Shown here: positions 10,739 to 22,064 of the stretch, one piece after another
Numbering within the stretch: position 1 is the first letter of the stretch
Layout: the number at the start of each line of letters is the position of its first letter
NCBI GenBank assembly: GCA_020726505.1
Contig: JAHLEZ010000002.1
Coordinates: 3,348,001-3,412,000 of the forward strand
Source of the DNA: Leptodontidium sp. MPI-SDFR-AT-0119
Taxonomy: Eukaryota; Ascomycota; Leotiomycetes; Helotiales; Leptodontidiaceae
Direction of reading: 5' to 3'
DNA: 64,000 nucleotides
Notes under the pieces: generated by a model
Database searches by the model: none
What the model was told of the DNA's origin: nothing
Seen by the model: only the letters and a program-made list of their open reading frames with translations
Translations under genes and position numbers: made by a program

Positions 10739-11500
10739 GAGGACGGAGCAAGCTGAAAGACGATATTCAGCAGCTTGTTTTAAAAATGTGACAATTGAGA
10801 GTTTGTTCGGCGTCCAGCCTCCTACAGGTACCTTCCAGTTTTTTCACATACGCAGACAATAGACTTTCGGTTCTCTCCACTATTAGGCTGACAATTAGTC
10901 GCCTCATTTATGGTCATCGTTCCGCTACTCTCTGTTCTACTCTCCAATATCTTTCTAGCCTTGATAAAATATGTCGGGGACCTGAATACTATTCTCGCAC
11001 AGCCGCTGTTTCTTTGCCTTGTGCACTATGGCTAGCACATTCTTTAAAAATATCGTAGTTGTTTTGGTTAATAGGAAGGGGGAAGGTGAATAATTAATTC
11101 GGTTCAGGGTGGCTCAAAAGGCGTCGCCTCTCGGTGGTGTATGATATATTGGTATCGTAAAGTCTTGTGTTACGTTATTAATATGCTATTAAAATTCCCT
11201 AAAATAGGGGGCCTAGGAATAGTATTAAGAGTTAAAGGATTAAACAGAAAGTAAACGGCACAGTGAATTCAAGCAGAGGAGGGGTTCAGACGCTAGTCCG
11301 AAATCAGTACGATGTTGATTCGCTAACACTAGGCCGAAACCTGCCCCACGAACCTGAAGCCAAAAGAAGCCTTCCTTTGTACCTATCTATTTAATCTTCA
11401 ATCTCCGCCCCAACTTCAACCTCAACTTCCTTCCGTCTCAGTCCCAGTCCTCTCAATCACACCATATCGACAATCGATATTCAGTCAACATCACTCCAAG
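10739..11500. other. Intergenic, no gene seen
   Basis: AT-rich in 11090-11260. The stretch 11400-11500 is pyrimidine-rich and is probably the promoter and leader of the gene starting at 11501. Confidence 0.35.
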
Positions 11501-12316
11501 ATGCTTTCATCCAGTAAAGGAAAACGAAGAGCCATCGATTACGGCGACGAAGGCGATTCAACAAAATCAATGTACCGCATTTCAGGTGAGGGTTCAGCTT
11601 CGACGAACTTCTATGATCAGCACTCGACTTCAGTACAGGACAGAACCGTTGAGCAAGAGCACCACCAGGGGTCACCAATTCAGGATAAAGGAGATTCCGA
11701 CGGTGGAGGGGACTCAGAAGAGGAGGCAGATTCAGATTCAGAAGATGAGCTCGACTTCAAGTCACCCCCTTCAAGTGAGGAAATGCTATCTCGCATTTCT
11801 GCGAGATATCCTGATCATATTCTGATGATAGACCGGATTACCAAGATTCTCATTAATCAGAGAAATCTTCAGGACCATATCAAGACTGCATTGAGAGCTT
11901 TGCTGGATCTTCGTGCCGATCTCAGGGGAGATGCATCGGATATCTACAAGTTCTTCGGAGAGAGTAGACCCCAGCCATTTCCTGAGTTGGATCTCGAGCC
12001 GGACTACGAGCGCATCGATGCATATGATTCAGACACCGACACACCCTTGGTGCTACCTGGAAGTTGGAGCCTCCTGCGGCCACTGTTAAATTTCTCATCA
12101 ATCCTCCGCCTCGGCTTCGGCGACCAAGCATTATATATTCACATCTTGTCATCTATTTTCTCAAACATGCAGATCTTGTTCCCTTCTCCTCGGCGCCCAT
12201 ATTTTCGCCGCGATATTCCTACTCCTCTGCCATGCATCCGGCAAGGCGCTGTAATTAAACGCAATCCAAATGAGTGTCGCCGAGATGAATGTAGATATTG
12301 GGACTGTGACGATTAG
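11501..12316 (+). CDS. Hypothetical protein with acidic low-complexity N-terminus
   Basis: Not recognised. The first 100 residues are polar and disordered with a Ser/Glu/Asp tract (GDSEEEADSDSEDELDF). Residues about 100-150 could form an amphipathic helix (ILMIDRITKILINQ, IKTALRALLDLRADL). After LVLPG (about 12057) the composition changes; a different frame there reads EPPAATVKFLINPPPRLRR, so an intron or a frameshift may lie near 12060 and the last 85 residues are doubtful. The ATG at 11501 follows a pyrimidine-rich leader, and the initial SKGKRRA is compatible with a nuclear protein. Confidence 0.45.
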   Translation: MLSSSKGKRRAIDYGDEGDSTKSMYRISGEGSASTNFYDQHSTSVQDRTVEQEHHQGSPIQDKGDSDGGGDSEEEADSDSEDELDFKSPPSSEEMLSRISARYPDHILMIDRITKILINQRNLQDHIKTALRALLDLRADLRGDASDIYKFFGESRPQPFPELDLEPDYERIDAYDSDTDTPLVLPGSWSLLRPLLNFSSILRLGFGDQALYIHILSSIFSNMQILFPSPRRPYFRRDIPTPLPCIRQGAVIKRNPNECRRDECRYWDCDD

Positions 12317-12393
12317 CACAACCTAAATGTTGACAAGGCCCAAAGTTCTTACAAATGATATACGAAACATAGCCCAGCCCAAGGGTTCCCTCT

Positions 12394-13358
12394 TCATTCC
12401 TCTGAAACTCGCCAATATTCAAAGTAAAAAAGCTGGTCATGAACGAAACTGGGAGCTGCTGAAGTTAGATTCGTCCTCTTTGAGCAGAGACAGAAACTTA
12501 CGAAAATAATAGTAGTGAGTGTAAAAACCAACACAATCCGTCCCTGTTCAAGAGACGTCTTGGAATCAATCACATCATTCTGCTTCTGCTTCAAATCCGT
12601 TGGTCTCCCTGCCTCCAGAACCTCCGACCATGCTCCATATGTCATGTTGTCTGAAGCTTTCAACCAAATCATCCGCATCGCACTTCTGTACAGTTTTGAA
12701 TCGACGAGGAACTGTCCGCCACATTGATCTCCAGCCTGCCGGGTTGTTCTGAGTGAGACACACTCTTTCTTGTGATACAGTTTCCATGCACTTGACAAAC
12801 ATTCCTGAAGAATCAGCAATGATTTGGGGGAGGATATGGAAGTCTACCTTCGAACAGTAGTAGTTGACGCCACAAGAATTGCACACATTGAGCTTGGTTT
12901 CGCCGTCGGCTTTGGAGGAGCAAAACTCGCATATCTTTGATCTGAGAATCGGTCCATCTTCAATCTAGTTTTGTGTTAGTGGATGTAGTTTGGGAGGAAA
13001 ATGGGAAGGGGTTACTGACTATCTTTGCAAGGGGGTAATCGAGGACGACTAGAACGTCCCCGGTCTTGACATCTTGGAGCAGGAAAAGTCCCTTGCCAGA
13101 CCGAGAGCCAGCTGAAGGCTTCTAGGTAGCGTGGGGTGCCTGAATGCGGACGGGGATCGTGTTTGCAACTACAATACCAGATTCGAGCTGAGCATAGATC
13201 GCCTCTATACTGTCGACGGTGTCCAATTTTTTTTTTTCTTTGGTTTGATCTACCTCGCGGTGCGCGACAAGAATATGTCCAATGGGATCTGTTATAGTAA
13301 AAGGTGGTGAGCTGTGGCGCAGTGCGAGACAGGTTTCGAGTTCAACAAGGAGTTGTTG
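12394..13358 (-). pseudogene. SET-MYND protein remnant: SET N-part and MYND finger, one in-frame stop, no SET C-part
   Basis: The minus strand reads IYAQLESGIVVANTIPVRIQ, then GKGLFLLQDVKTGD and LDYPLAKI (the SET N-terminal strand region), then after an intron ICEFCSSKADGETKLNVCNSC and GVNYYCSK. After a second intron (about 12804-12846) it reads ECLSSAWKLYHKKEC. The cysteines and histidine match a MYND zinc finger. In SMYD-type proteins the MYND finger splits the SET domain. Here the second half (NHxC and the post-SET cysteines) is missing; the frame ends in an unrelated hydrophobic tail at 12394. A TAG at about 13123-13125 interrupts the frame between PHAT and KPSAGS. A run of ten T (13229-13238) is also in frame. 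The 5' end was not found. A truncated, inactive lysine methyltransferase-like gene is the best reading. Confidence 0.6.
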
Positions 13359-13566
13359 TTACTTGTTGCATTTTTTACAGATTAGATGTTGTCCGAGCCA
13401 AAAGTGAGCCGGATATTCTCCAGACAAATGTTTGTTTACTTTTAGCTTCGTTTCCCAGCCACGTGATGCTTGACAGGAACCCACCAACCTGCCTCGCTTT
13501 ATCTTTTCTTTCTGTCCCAATAATCTCGTCCTCCCGCAATCAACAACAACTGTCGAAACGCGTGCA

Positions 13567-14893
13567 ATGAATTGCACAGCAACATTGCGTTCGCGCGCTA
13601 GTGATGGAGACCGTGAGGTGTCTCAAACTTCCTGGTCGTTGAACGACTTGGATCTTTCCTTTTCCCATCTTGCCTTGTCGTCGGACGACCTGGACGTTCA
13701 AGATTCCCCCTCCCCCTTGGTCAATCAAGCTTCCCCCCCTTCCTTGTCGTCGGACGACCTGGGTCTTCCTTTCCCCCCTCTTGCCTTGTCGTTGAACGAC
13801 CTGGACATTCAGACTTGCTCTCTTTCAATGAGAGACCATGCTCCCACCCCTGAGCTTCAAGGTTCGGCAGCCCATACTGGCGATACTAGGACTCTAAATC
13901 CGACCCCTCAAGAGACCCCAGGACCCCTCCTCTCATTCCCTCTCTTCCCCAAACTCCCCCTCGAGCTACGCCTAGCAATATGGGCCATCATCGCATCACA
14001 CCCGCGCCTAATCGAGGTAGAAACCCCCTCAATGGTCGACTCATACATCGAAAGATACCAAAAGGACCAAAGATACCAAGAGTAATTAGAGCGGTACCAG
14101 ACGCTCAGTCCGAATTCCAAGATATACAACAGACCTTTCCCATTCCATCGAAATATAATCCTACCACCGAGAACACATCACAACCACCGCAGGATCGGCG
14201 TGCCCGAAGCTTCGATGCAGATTCCTTCCGTCTTGCTTACGTGCCACGAGTCCCGAAAGGAAGGATTGCTGTTTTACACGGGCCGGCTGAACGCCGATTT
14301 CTCCACCTTCGAGGACATAGGTTATTCTGTCCATATTAACCCCAAGGTTGATATCATCTATTTCGGATCGAATTCATGCCCGTGGACTGTGAGCGAGTGC
14401 ATCAGACATCGGGGAGGTGGAGATTTCCGACGCATTGCGGTACATATTGACGTTCTTGAGAATGGGCTGAGATGTATGGAGTGTGGGGGAGACAGTTATA
14501 GGACTTTTTGGTTCGGAACGTGGGATGACGTTGATATTCTGAATACGCTGCATGATACGCATTCTCTCTGTTGGGTAGGGGGATATCCTGGCGTAGAGAA
14601 AGTTTTTCTTCGCTTAAAGGAAGTTTTTCTCGTGGGGAGATACAAAGACTCGGGGTTCCGTAGGGGAGGTTGCGTGTCTTGAAGGGAGAGAGGTGGATGC
14701 CTCTTTGGGTTTGTGCAGGCCGTCTGAGAGCGATGAGATGGTGCCTTTGGAGGATGACTTGAGAGAGAAGGTGGATGCTCTGAATAGGGATATTTTGAAG
14801 GTTCGAGATGGGACTTGGAAGCCGACGAAGGGGGAGAATAGATGGGTTGGTGAGAAGAAGCCTATGTTTGAATGGATGAAGCTGTGCTTGTGA
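13567..14893 (+). pseudogene. 2EXR-domain protein with an internal repeat, one stop and one frameshift
   Basis: The N-terminal 120 residues are low complexity with a repeated segment. The 2EXR signature then follows: FPLFPKLPLELRLAIW and SHPRLIEVE, later VLLTCHESRKEGLLFY. The frame is interrupted by TAA at 14083-14085 (RYQE-stop-LERYQTLSPNSK), yet the same frame continues cleanly to 14682. A second break near 14655 shifts the frame to SVGEVACLEGREVDAS, which runs on to a stop at 14891-14893 with a basic end. 2EXR proteins are numerous and poorly understood in ascomycetes. A short intron hiding the second break cannot be excluded, but no good donor is visible. Confidence 0.6.
13636..13820 (+). 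repeat. Two-unit direct repeat, period 111 bp, inside the 2EXR gene
   Basis: The unit starts at 13636 and again at 13747. It encodes SLNDLDLSFSHLALSSDDLD and a diverged second copy (SSDDLGLPFPPLALSLNDLD). The period is 37 codons, so frame is kept. Each unit also contains two half-copies of the (S)DDLD/NDLD motif. Confidence 0.6.
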
Positions 14894-16140
14894 TGGAATT
14901 GGCGGGGGTTTTTGTAGGGCATCATCTAGATACTGGTGGTTGAATGATGGGCGAGGAAAGTATTTGGATATGTGAAGAAACGTATCCAGGACATGGCGTA
15001 GTACTAGCGTTGAGTATGGGGAATATCTGGTACCTAGACCAGCAGATGAGATAGATAAATCAACATTAGTTCCTTCATCTCTCTTTTTCTGAATGATAAT
15101 TCTGAATATCCCGCCAAGATGACTATCTGCTTGTGATCTGGCTTGAGGTGAGAGGGGAACTGCTTTCAAGAGAATAAACAACTTTAAATAACAACCCACA
15201 ACTTCTCTTTCAGCTCCTTGCCTTCATTAATAATCGAGAATAAAACCTACTTCTACCACCTCTTGCTCTACATCTCTCATCTGATCTTCGAATAACCCAT
15301 CGACATCTACATCCACATTTCCTCCTGATACAGCAATCGAGGAGGAAGCCTTGGGCGGCTGCATTTTCCACTTGCACACGCAGCTCAAACAGCCTACCTA
15401 GCAAGATATTAATCTAACTATCTCCCCAGACTCCGGTCTCCAGTCCGAAAGGCAGGAATTGAGTTAAATCGCATGCTGCAGTCGACCGGCTTGGCTAATA
15501 CCAAGGCCAGGGCAGGGAAGGGTTACGAATTGAGTTCGTTTGGCTGGTGGTGGTGTCCTTCCATTCTCTTCCTTCGAGCCGATGGCAAGCATTGAAGGCT
15601 CGGCATGATCTCATCCGGCCGTGGGATGGGTGTACCGAGCTTATTCCTTACAGTAAATCACGATATCGGCTTCCCGCGTGGCCCATAGGAAAAATAAATA
15701 TACAGGAATAGAAGGGAGTGCTATGAAAGAATGGATTTTTTTTTATAAGAGGAGGTCTTTTACAAGATGAGGTCTTTGAAGAAAGTGAGGTAGTAATTCG
15801 TTGTTGTTCTCGTGATCTTACTCACGGTATTGCGACAGCCGAGAATCTGGCATCTCAGTCCTTTCTCGCTCAGGGAGGGGCAAATAAGCCAAGACAAAAG
15901 CCAAAGCCAGCTCGCAGCGATGATGCAGGGGCTGCAGTACCAAGCATCAGCCTCGTGCGACCCCGCCAGCCACAGAAGTGAAGATCTCACAGGAGGGAGA
16001 AAGATAGCATAGGTATCATGCCACAAATTCTGGTGGTAGTCGTAGTCGTACGCAATAATAGTATCTCCTGATTTCTCCGGCTGTGCCCACACAGGTAGTA
16101 TGCAGGTCGATCTGATGAGTGAGGGAATGGGAGTACGGGG

Positions 16141-16166
16141 TGCAGTGCAGTGCAGTGCAGTACAGT
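16141..16166. repeat. (TGCAG)n microsatellite
   Basis: About five copies of a pentamer. Confidence 0.8.
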
Positions 16167-16990
16167 GGTCACAAGCTGGGATATCTGACATCAGCCCAGT
16201 AGTGGATGTAGGTTTTCTGGGGATTTGGTACGGGGGATTTTGGGGAAAAGAGGGGTTTTACTTTCGCCGTCCTGGTGGTGGGTGCGTTTTGGTGTTGAGT
16301 CTGGATGGGGGGTTTTGGTTGAGGATGTTTCTTCCTCTCCACTATTATGCTGTAATTATTATGGAGTAGTAGATATGCATCTATCTATTTCTAATACTTC
16401 TTCGGCGGAATAATTAGTTAGTTACCTGGACGGATACATAGATGTTGAGGTAGCTTGTGCATGGAAATAGAAATAAAAATACAAATACCCGGATACTCGG
16501 TTAGTCTGTTTTCCTGTCGCCCAGGGGGAGAGGAAGAGGAGGATGAAGATGAAGATGGAGCTGCCTCAACAATCCTCCCTCCCTCCCTCCCTTCTCATCC
16601 TCAAACTGACGGTGCCAATATCATGATGCACAAAACATGGTCTGATCTATATCTCATCGAAAGAACTGTAAATCCAATCCAATCCCATTGCAGCCTCTAT
16701 GACACTTCCTCCCATCTCATAGGACTTCTCTCACCTTGGCATCCCCATCCCAGCGAACCGGCTCCCCTGCCCTAGGCCAGCCTATCCCATCCCAATTCCC
16801 CCCGCCTATGCCGAGTTCGAGGCTGATACTCGTCCGGCTAGAAGGAGGGGTTGAAGGGCTGACCAATCACCGCCCGCCAAATCAATAACCGGGGTAACAT
16901 TTTGGCTGGGAAGAAGCTCCGTTGCATGCTGGGGATGACAGAAGTAGAAACATCCCTTTGCCCCGAGCAGCAGTGCGACGACTGTTGCTA

Positions 16991-17018
16991 CTGTACAGTA
17001 CAGTACAGTACAGTACTA
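16991..17018. repeat. (TACAG)n microsatellite
   Basis: Four to five copies of a pentamer that differs from the 16141 repeat by one base. Confidence 0.8.
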
Positions 17019-17262
17019 CTACTCTCCGGACGTATGAACTGCTGACCGGAAGAGACGAGGTAATAAAAAGGTGGAGTGGAGTGCCAGTCAGTGGAATTAA
17101 TAAAAGAGTCCTCTTTCCCTCGCTCTCCCTTCTGCCTTCTTCTCTTCCCATTCTTCCCCTCCATTCTCCTCCTCTCCTCTCCCTCTCCAAACAAAACAAA
17201 CATTCAATCGCCAGCAAACCCCTCCACTTCAATATACTCACTTCCAGCGCATCACCTCCACG

Positions 17263-17290
17263 CACTCACTCACTCACTCACTCACTCACC
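17263..17290. repeat. (CTCA)n microsatellite
   Basis: Seven tetramer copies within the presumed leader, 150 bases before the synthetase start. Confidence 0.8.
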
Positions 17291-17438
17291 CTTCAAACCC
17301 CGCGGATTGGCCATCACAACCCTGTGATTTGCGCTGCCTCGCCCCATCTTTCGCGCCCTGACAAAAGACCCCGCAGTTCCAGCTTCACAATCCGCAGCCT
17401 GATTGGAAAAACACCAGAGCTTCAACAACACCACAATC

Positions 17439-19733
17439 ATGTCTGAAGGCGCCGTTAAGCCCTCCAACGGCCCTGTAGTGGCTGAGGCCCATCAGGTCGA
17501 TACTTTCCGTAAGTCCTGCGAATGCGAATCCAATCCAACTCTACTGACGCGTTCCAGATCCTCCAAAGAAGATGTTTGACAGTAAGCTTCCAATTGCACC
17601 GCGAAGACCATAACTGACAATACAGAACACCCAAGCAAACCTCATTTGAGTGGTAAGCACCTCCCTCTCACTCCCTGAATCTGCTGACAATCCAGGCCTC
17701 GAGGAATACCAAACCATGTATAAGGAATCAATCACCGAACCCGACAAGTTCTGGGGGAAGCTAGCCCGCGAACTCCTCACATGGCAGAGAGATTTCCAGA
17801 CCGTTCACAGTGGTACATTCGCCAATGGTGACAATGCGTGGTTCCTAGAAGGTCAACTCAATGCTTCATTCAACTGTGTCGACCGTCACGCGATCAAGAA
17901 CCCAGACAAGCCAGCAATCATCTACGAAGCCGACGACGCAGTCGATGGACGAACCCTCACATACGGCGAACTCCTCCGAGAAGTCTGCAGAACAGCCTAC
18001 GTCCTCAAGCAGATGGGTGTCAAGAAGGGCGACACTGTAGCAATCTACCTCCCCATGATCCCCGAAGCTCTCATTGCCTTCCTAGCATGCTCTCGAATCG
18101 GCGCGGTCCACTCAGTCGTCTTCGCAGGCTTCTCATCCGACTCCCTCCGAGACCGTGTCATCGATGCGCAATCCAAGGTCGTCATTACAACCGATGAGGG
18201 CAAGAGAGGTGGAAAGTTGATTGGCACAAAGAAGATCGTGGATGATGCTCTCAAGCAATGTCCAGATGTCACACATTGTTTGGTCTACAAGCGTACAGGC
18301 GCAGATGTTCCCTTCACCAAAGGTCGTGATTGGTGGTGGCATGAGGAGGTTGAGAAGTGGCCTTCATACATTGCTCCCGAGCCAATGAACTCTGAAGACC
18401 CTCTCTTCCTCCTCTACACTTCCGGATCGACTGGTAAGCCAAAGGGTGTTATGCACTCGACTGCAGGATACCTCCTAGGGGCTGCCGCGACTGGAAAGTA
18501 CGTCTTTGATATCCATGATTCAGACAAGTTCTTCTGCGGTGGTGACGTGGGATGGATTACCGGACACACATATGTCGTTTATGCTCCTCTTCTTCTTGGT
18601 GTTGCGACGGTCGTTTTCGAGGGTACCCCCGCTTATCCTAACTTCTCGAGATATTGGGATGTTATTGAGAAGCATGAGGTTACTCAATTCTACGTTGCCC
18701 CTACTGCGTTGAGATTACTCAAGCGAGCTGGTGATCAACATGTCAAGGCTCAGATGAAGCATCTACGTGTCTTGGGATCCGTTGGAGAACCAATTGCTGC
18801 TGAGGTCTGGAAGTGGTATTTCGAAATTGTTGGAAAGGAGGAGGCTCACGTTGTAGATGTAAGTTGTGCAGTTCTCTGGGTGAAATCTGCTGACAGGTCC
18901 AGACGTACTGGCAAACTGAGACAGGATCCCATGTTATCACTCCTCTTGCAGGTATCACACCTACCAAGCCAGGTAGTGCATCCCTCCCATTCTTCGGCAT
19001 CGAACCTGCGATTATCGATCCCGTTTCTGGTGAGGAGATTCATGGAAATGATGTAGAGGGTGTTTTGGCTTTCAAGCAACCATGGCCTAGCATGGCTCGT
19101 ACAGTTTGGGGTGCTCACAAGAGATATATGGATACGTATTTGAATGTCTACAAGGGATACTACGTAGGTCTTGTCTCCCCCTCGAATTTCCCTTCTAACA
19201 AGCACAGTTCACCGGCGATGGAGCAGGTCGTGATCATGAAGGATACTACTGGATTCGAGGCCGTGTCGATGATGTTGTCAATGTCTCCGGTCACCGTCTC
19301 TCAACCGCCGAAATTGAAGCCGCACTCATCGAGCACCACGCCGTAGCCGAAGCTGCCGTAGTAGGAATCAACGACGAACTCACTGGTCAAGCAGTCAATG
19401 CATTCGTCGCCATCAAAGACGGCAACGAAATCAACGACCAGCTCCGCAAAGATCTTGTCTTGCAGGTTCGGAAGAGTATCGGTCCTTTCGCTGCTCCCAA
19501 GGCTATCTTTGTCGTCCCTGATCTTCCAAAGACGAGAAGTGGGAAGATTATGAGGAGAATTCTGAGGAAGATTCTGGCGGGTGAGGAGGATCAGCTGGGT
19601 GATACTTCGACGGTGAGTTTCCCTTACTAGGCAGTTTGTGTATGCGTGAATGTGAACTGATGGACTATAGCTCTCGGATCCAAGTGTTGTCGATAAGATC
19701 ATCGAGACGGTACAGGAATCGAGAAAGAAATAA
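17439..19733 (+). CDS. Acetyl-coenzyme A synthetase
   Basis: Activates acetate to acetyl-CoA with ATP through acetyl-AMP. The start [20 protein letters not shown] is followed by two tiny exons ([16 protein letters not shown]) and the main exon. Landmarks: [41 protein letters not shown] (the P-loop-like ATP motif), [30 protein letters not shown], then after an intron [15 protein letters not shown], after another [24 protein letters not shown] and [14 protein letters not shown] with the conserved lysine. The last short exon gives [16 protein letters not shown]. About 670 residues, full length, no breaks; introns near 17509, 17584, 17653, 18859, 19165 and 19615. In Aspergillus and Neurospora this gene is called facA / acu-5 and is induced by acetate. 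The long leader region may serve that control, but no binding site was identified. Confidence 0.97.
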
Positions 19734-21177
19734 GGGTACACATGTGGGAGGTTTATTGGGATGGATATGACGAGATGATGATGAGAGAATTGGAGGATGG
19801 ATGATGGGAGTTTCAGCTTGCTGCTGTCCTAGTTCTTTTTCCACTTCTAGTTCTTGTATCCTAGGTAATTGCGAGGCAAAATTGCATTCATGAATGTTTT
19901 CGTCATCAAAAATAACTTCGTTTCCCCTTTGGCGGAAGTTAAGCCATCTCGTAGGACGTAACTAAACTTCCGTTGGGGGAAAAAAAAATGAAGCTAGAGG
20001 GGGGGTATGTAGGTCACGCTTTATCCACGTGCAATTGTTACTTCACTACCTCCCGATCACTATCCCTTTAGAATTAAATGTCCCATATTGATTTTGTGAC
20101 TTTGCAGAGTTCCAGGACAGAGATTAGAAAGAAGTTTCTGTTCGGGGGTTGTAAGATGATTTGAAACGTCCTGACTATCTGGTAGGGCGGCTACTACCTT
20201 ACCGTAGTTGAAATTCTCTAGCGTACCTTGGCTTCCGAACTCGGGTAGCTAAGGTGGTAGATAGCTTAGGTAGTAGCGTCGAGAAAAGGAACGGTCGGTA
20301 CGCTTTTTTGATCAAATGGGTAAGTATCGAAGTATATTATGTCATTCTTCTGTCATGGCATATAAGGTAACTTAGCCTACCAACTACCTACGTATGGTAA
20401 GATGATGTGGATATGATCCATTAGCCGGGATTTTTAATATTTTAAATACTGTACCTAGGACCAGTAGGTAGATGTAGATTTAGATTTTAACACGAAAAAC
20501 CACACCATAAACCCACACTTATCCTTTTGAAATACTCTCTCTCCAACAGATTGTTCAAAACAAAAGAAAAAGAGAGAGAGAAAAAGAATCGCAAATTCGA
20601 CGGATATATATTGAAATCGCCATCTATCTATAAATGAAGCCCGCACTCCTGTTCAAAAGAGCCTTTATCGGAGCCATTCTTTGCCTCGTATATAAACCTT
20701 TTACGGGGCTTGTTAGAGAGCAAGTCTTCCTCTTTCTTTTGCAAATTCCAAGCGTTCTGGTCTTTTGATTCGGATTTAGATACTGTAACGTCACACTCAT
20801 CATGATCTGCTGTTTCAAGGTCTGATTTGGATAGGATTATGGTTAACTTGTTGGAACCGCAACAATCATCCTACCACCAATCCCGCACGCGTACTTCTGT
20901 AGTTTACTGACCTGAATATGAACTTAGTTATCGAGAAATCCCATTCCTTAGAGCGGAGTTGGAGTATAAGAGGTCTTTACTCGCTGAACTCCAGGAAACG
21001 AAACGTCGACGAGAACGACAGATGCAAAAGGAGAAGCGAACTCGAACCGCAGACGATTGATTGATTGCTTGATCGATTGCTCGCTCGCACTTAATTTTTG
21101 CGTTTGGAAGGAAGAAACTGCCATTTAACTGCAAGATCAAGAACCTGAACCTGAACCTGCGGGATCATCAGGCAGAT
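19734..21177. other. Intergenic with a possible small gene
   Basis: The segment 20180-20400 carries many short CTACC/GGTAG words in both orientations (for example ctaaggtggtagatagctta). A likely exon lies at 20928-21060 (separate entry). A start codon at 20634 opens a hydrophobic frame MKPALLFKRAFIGAILCL followed by a GTATAT donor at 20688; it could be its first exon, but the phases do not fit directly. Confidence 0.35.
20928..21060 (+). CDS. Probable last exon of a small basic coiled-coil protein
   Basis: After a TTACTGAC branch site and AACTTAG acceptor the frame reads REIPFLRAELEYKRSLLAEL then QETKRRRERQMQKEKRTRTADD-stop. This is a strongly charged helix of the kind seen in small mitochondrial or membrane-associated proteins. 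The first exon was not fixed; 20634 is a candidate start. No family was recognised. Confidence 0.4.
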
Positions 21178-21527
21178 ATGGTCAATCTGAATACATTCTG
21201 CAGACTGACGACGCTCGTCAGTATATTTGGTATTATCGGGGTGAAAACAATGTGAGTTTATGTTAGTTTGCTTTGCTTTGCAGTTCTGTACCCGTCCGTC
21301 CGTTAATTAACCACTCCATATTTATAATTCTGGCCTGCTGATTGCTGACGGTGTGTGTTAGCTCTGCCGAACATCTAAAGTTGCTGGAGCAGTTAGACGA
21401 TACGGCGACGGAAATCCGGAAGTTGAGGAGGGAATTGAACGTCCCTGTGAGAGATGAGGAGGTCTATACTCAGGATGGGGGTGGGAGGATGAGGTTTGTG
21501 GATATTGTGAGGTTTTTTATGGGGTAG
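21178..21527 (+). CDS. Small membrane protein with one TM helix and a coiled coil
   Basis: Two exons, 21178-21251 and 21362-21527, joined in phase by a GTGAGT...TTAG intron, give about 79 residues. Exon 1 encodes MVNLNTFCRLTTLVSIFGII, a single hydrophobic helix. Exon 2 encodes SAEHLKLLEQLDDTATEIRK, a heptad-like helix, then RELNVPVRDEEVYTQDGGGR and a C-terminal FVDIVRFFMG. The architecture resembles small assembly factors of the inner mitochondrial membrane, but no family was identified. It follows the basic coiled-coil exon at 20928 by about 120 bases on the same strand; the two might be one locus. Confidence 0.55.
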
Positions 21528-22064
21528 AAGGGGAGAGTCTTGAGGACTGGGAGGTGGTGGTGGGGATGTCTTGTGGGGTATTTGTCCTCGGCTGTATTGT
21601 ATGAGAGTAGCACTTCAAGGATTCTATTCTGCGGTTGAGTTATTTGAGTTTTTAACTGCGCAGATTGGTAGACAATGGTATGAATTATCATCTTGTTGGT
21701 TCTTGGGGAATTTGAAGGGGTTTTATACATTCATTTGGTGAAGTGAATGTGGTGATATTTGTAGATGACATCAGAGTACTAAGTAGCACCAATATTACAA
21801 TTTAAATCGCAAGGCATTATAAATGCACCTACGCAACTGTTTTTGATGCTAAGATTTTATATTCAAGACCTGATATAATTAAACAGAAAGTATCCTAAGT
21901 TAAAAGCCGGTGGAGGATAAAACTTCGTCCATGTCTGGCTTCAGCTCCTCGTTTAGTCTCGCATCGAAGCATTTCAGTTCTATGTTTACAACTTAGAGCT
22001 TCCAGGTAATAATCTCTGCATCAAAAAGCCAAATATTGATCTTTCGAGTCTTCAAATTAGTGAG
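21528..22064. other. Intergenic, nothing recognised
   Basis: AT-rich around 21730-21900. No repeats or RNA genes seen. Confidence 0.3.

Larger units (their letters stand above)
14894..17438. promoter_or_regulatory. Long region upstream of acetyl-CoA synthetase, rich in short tandem repeats
   Basis: About 2.5 kb without a convincing gene. It contains (TGCAG)n at 16141-16166, (TACAG)n at 16991-17018, (CTCA)n at 17263-17290 and long CT-rich tracts from 17110 to 17200. The last few hundred bases are probably the promoter and 5' leader of the synthetase. Frames up to 265 codons on the minus strand (14402-15199) overlap the 2EXR gene and look like shadows. Confidence 0.4.

Noticed and set aside
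1..15000. Stop-codon reassignment (TAA/TAG read as Gln)
   Set aside because: Genes in the same window end at TAA and TAG normally, conserved genes have no internal stops, and the affected genes are all accessory.
14402..15199. 265-codon minus-strand open frame
   Set aside because: It overlaps the 2EXR gene on the other strand and reads as a low-complexity shadow.
15760..16191. 143-codon minus-strand frame with Trp/Ser-rich residues
   Set aside because: It runs through the (TGCAG)n repeat and shows no protein character.
16141..17290. CRISPR-like or satellite array from the repeated pentamers
   Set aside because: These are simple microsatellites without spacers.
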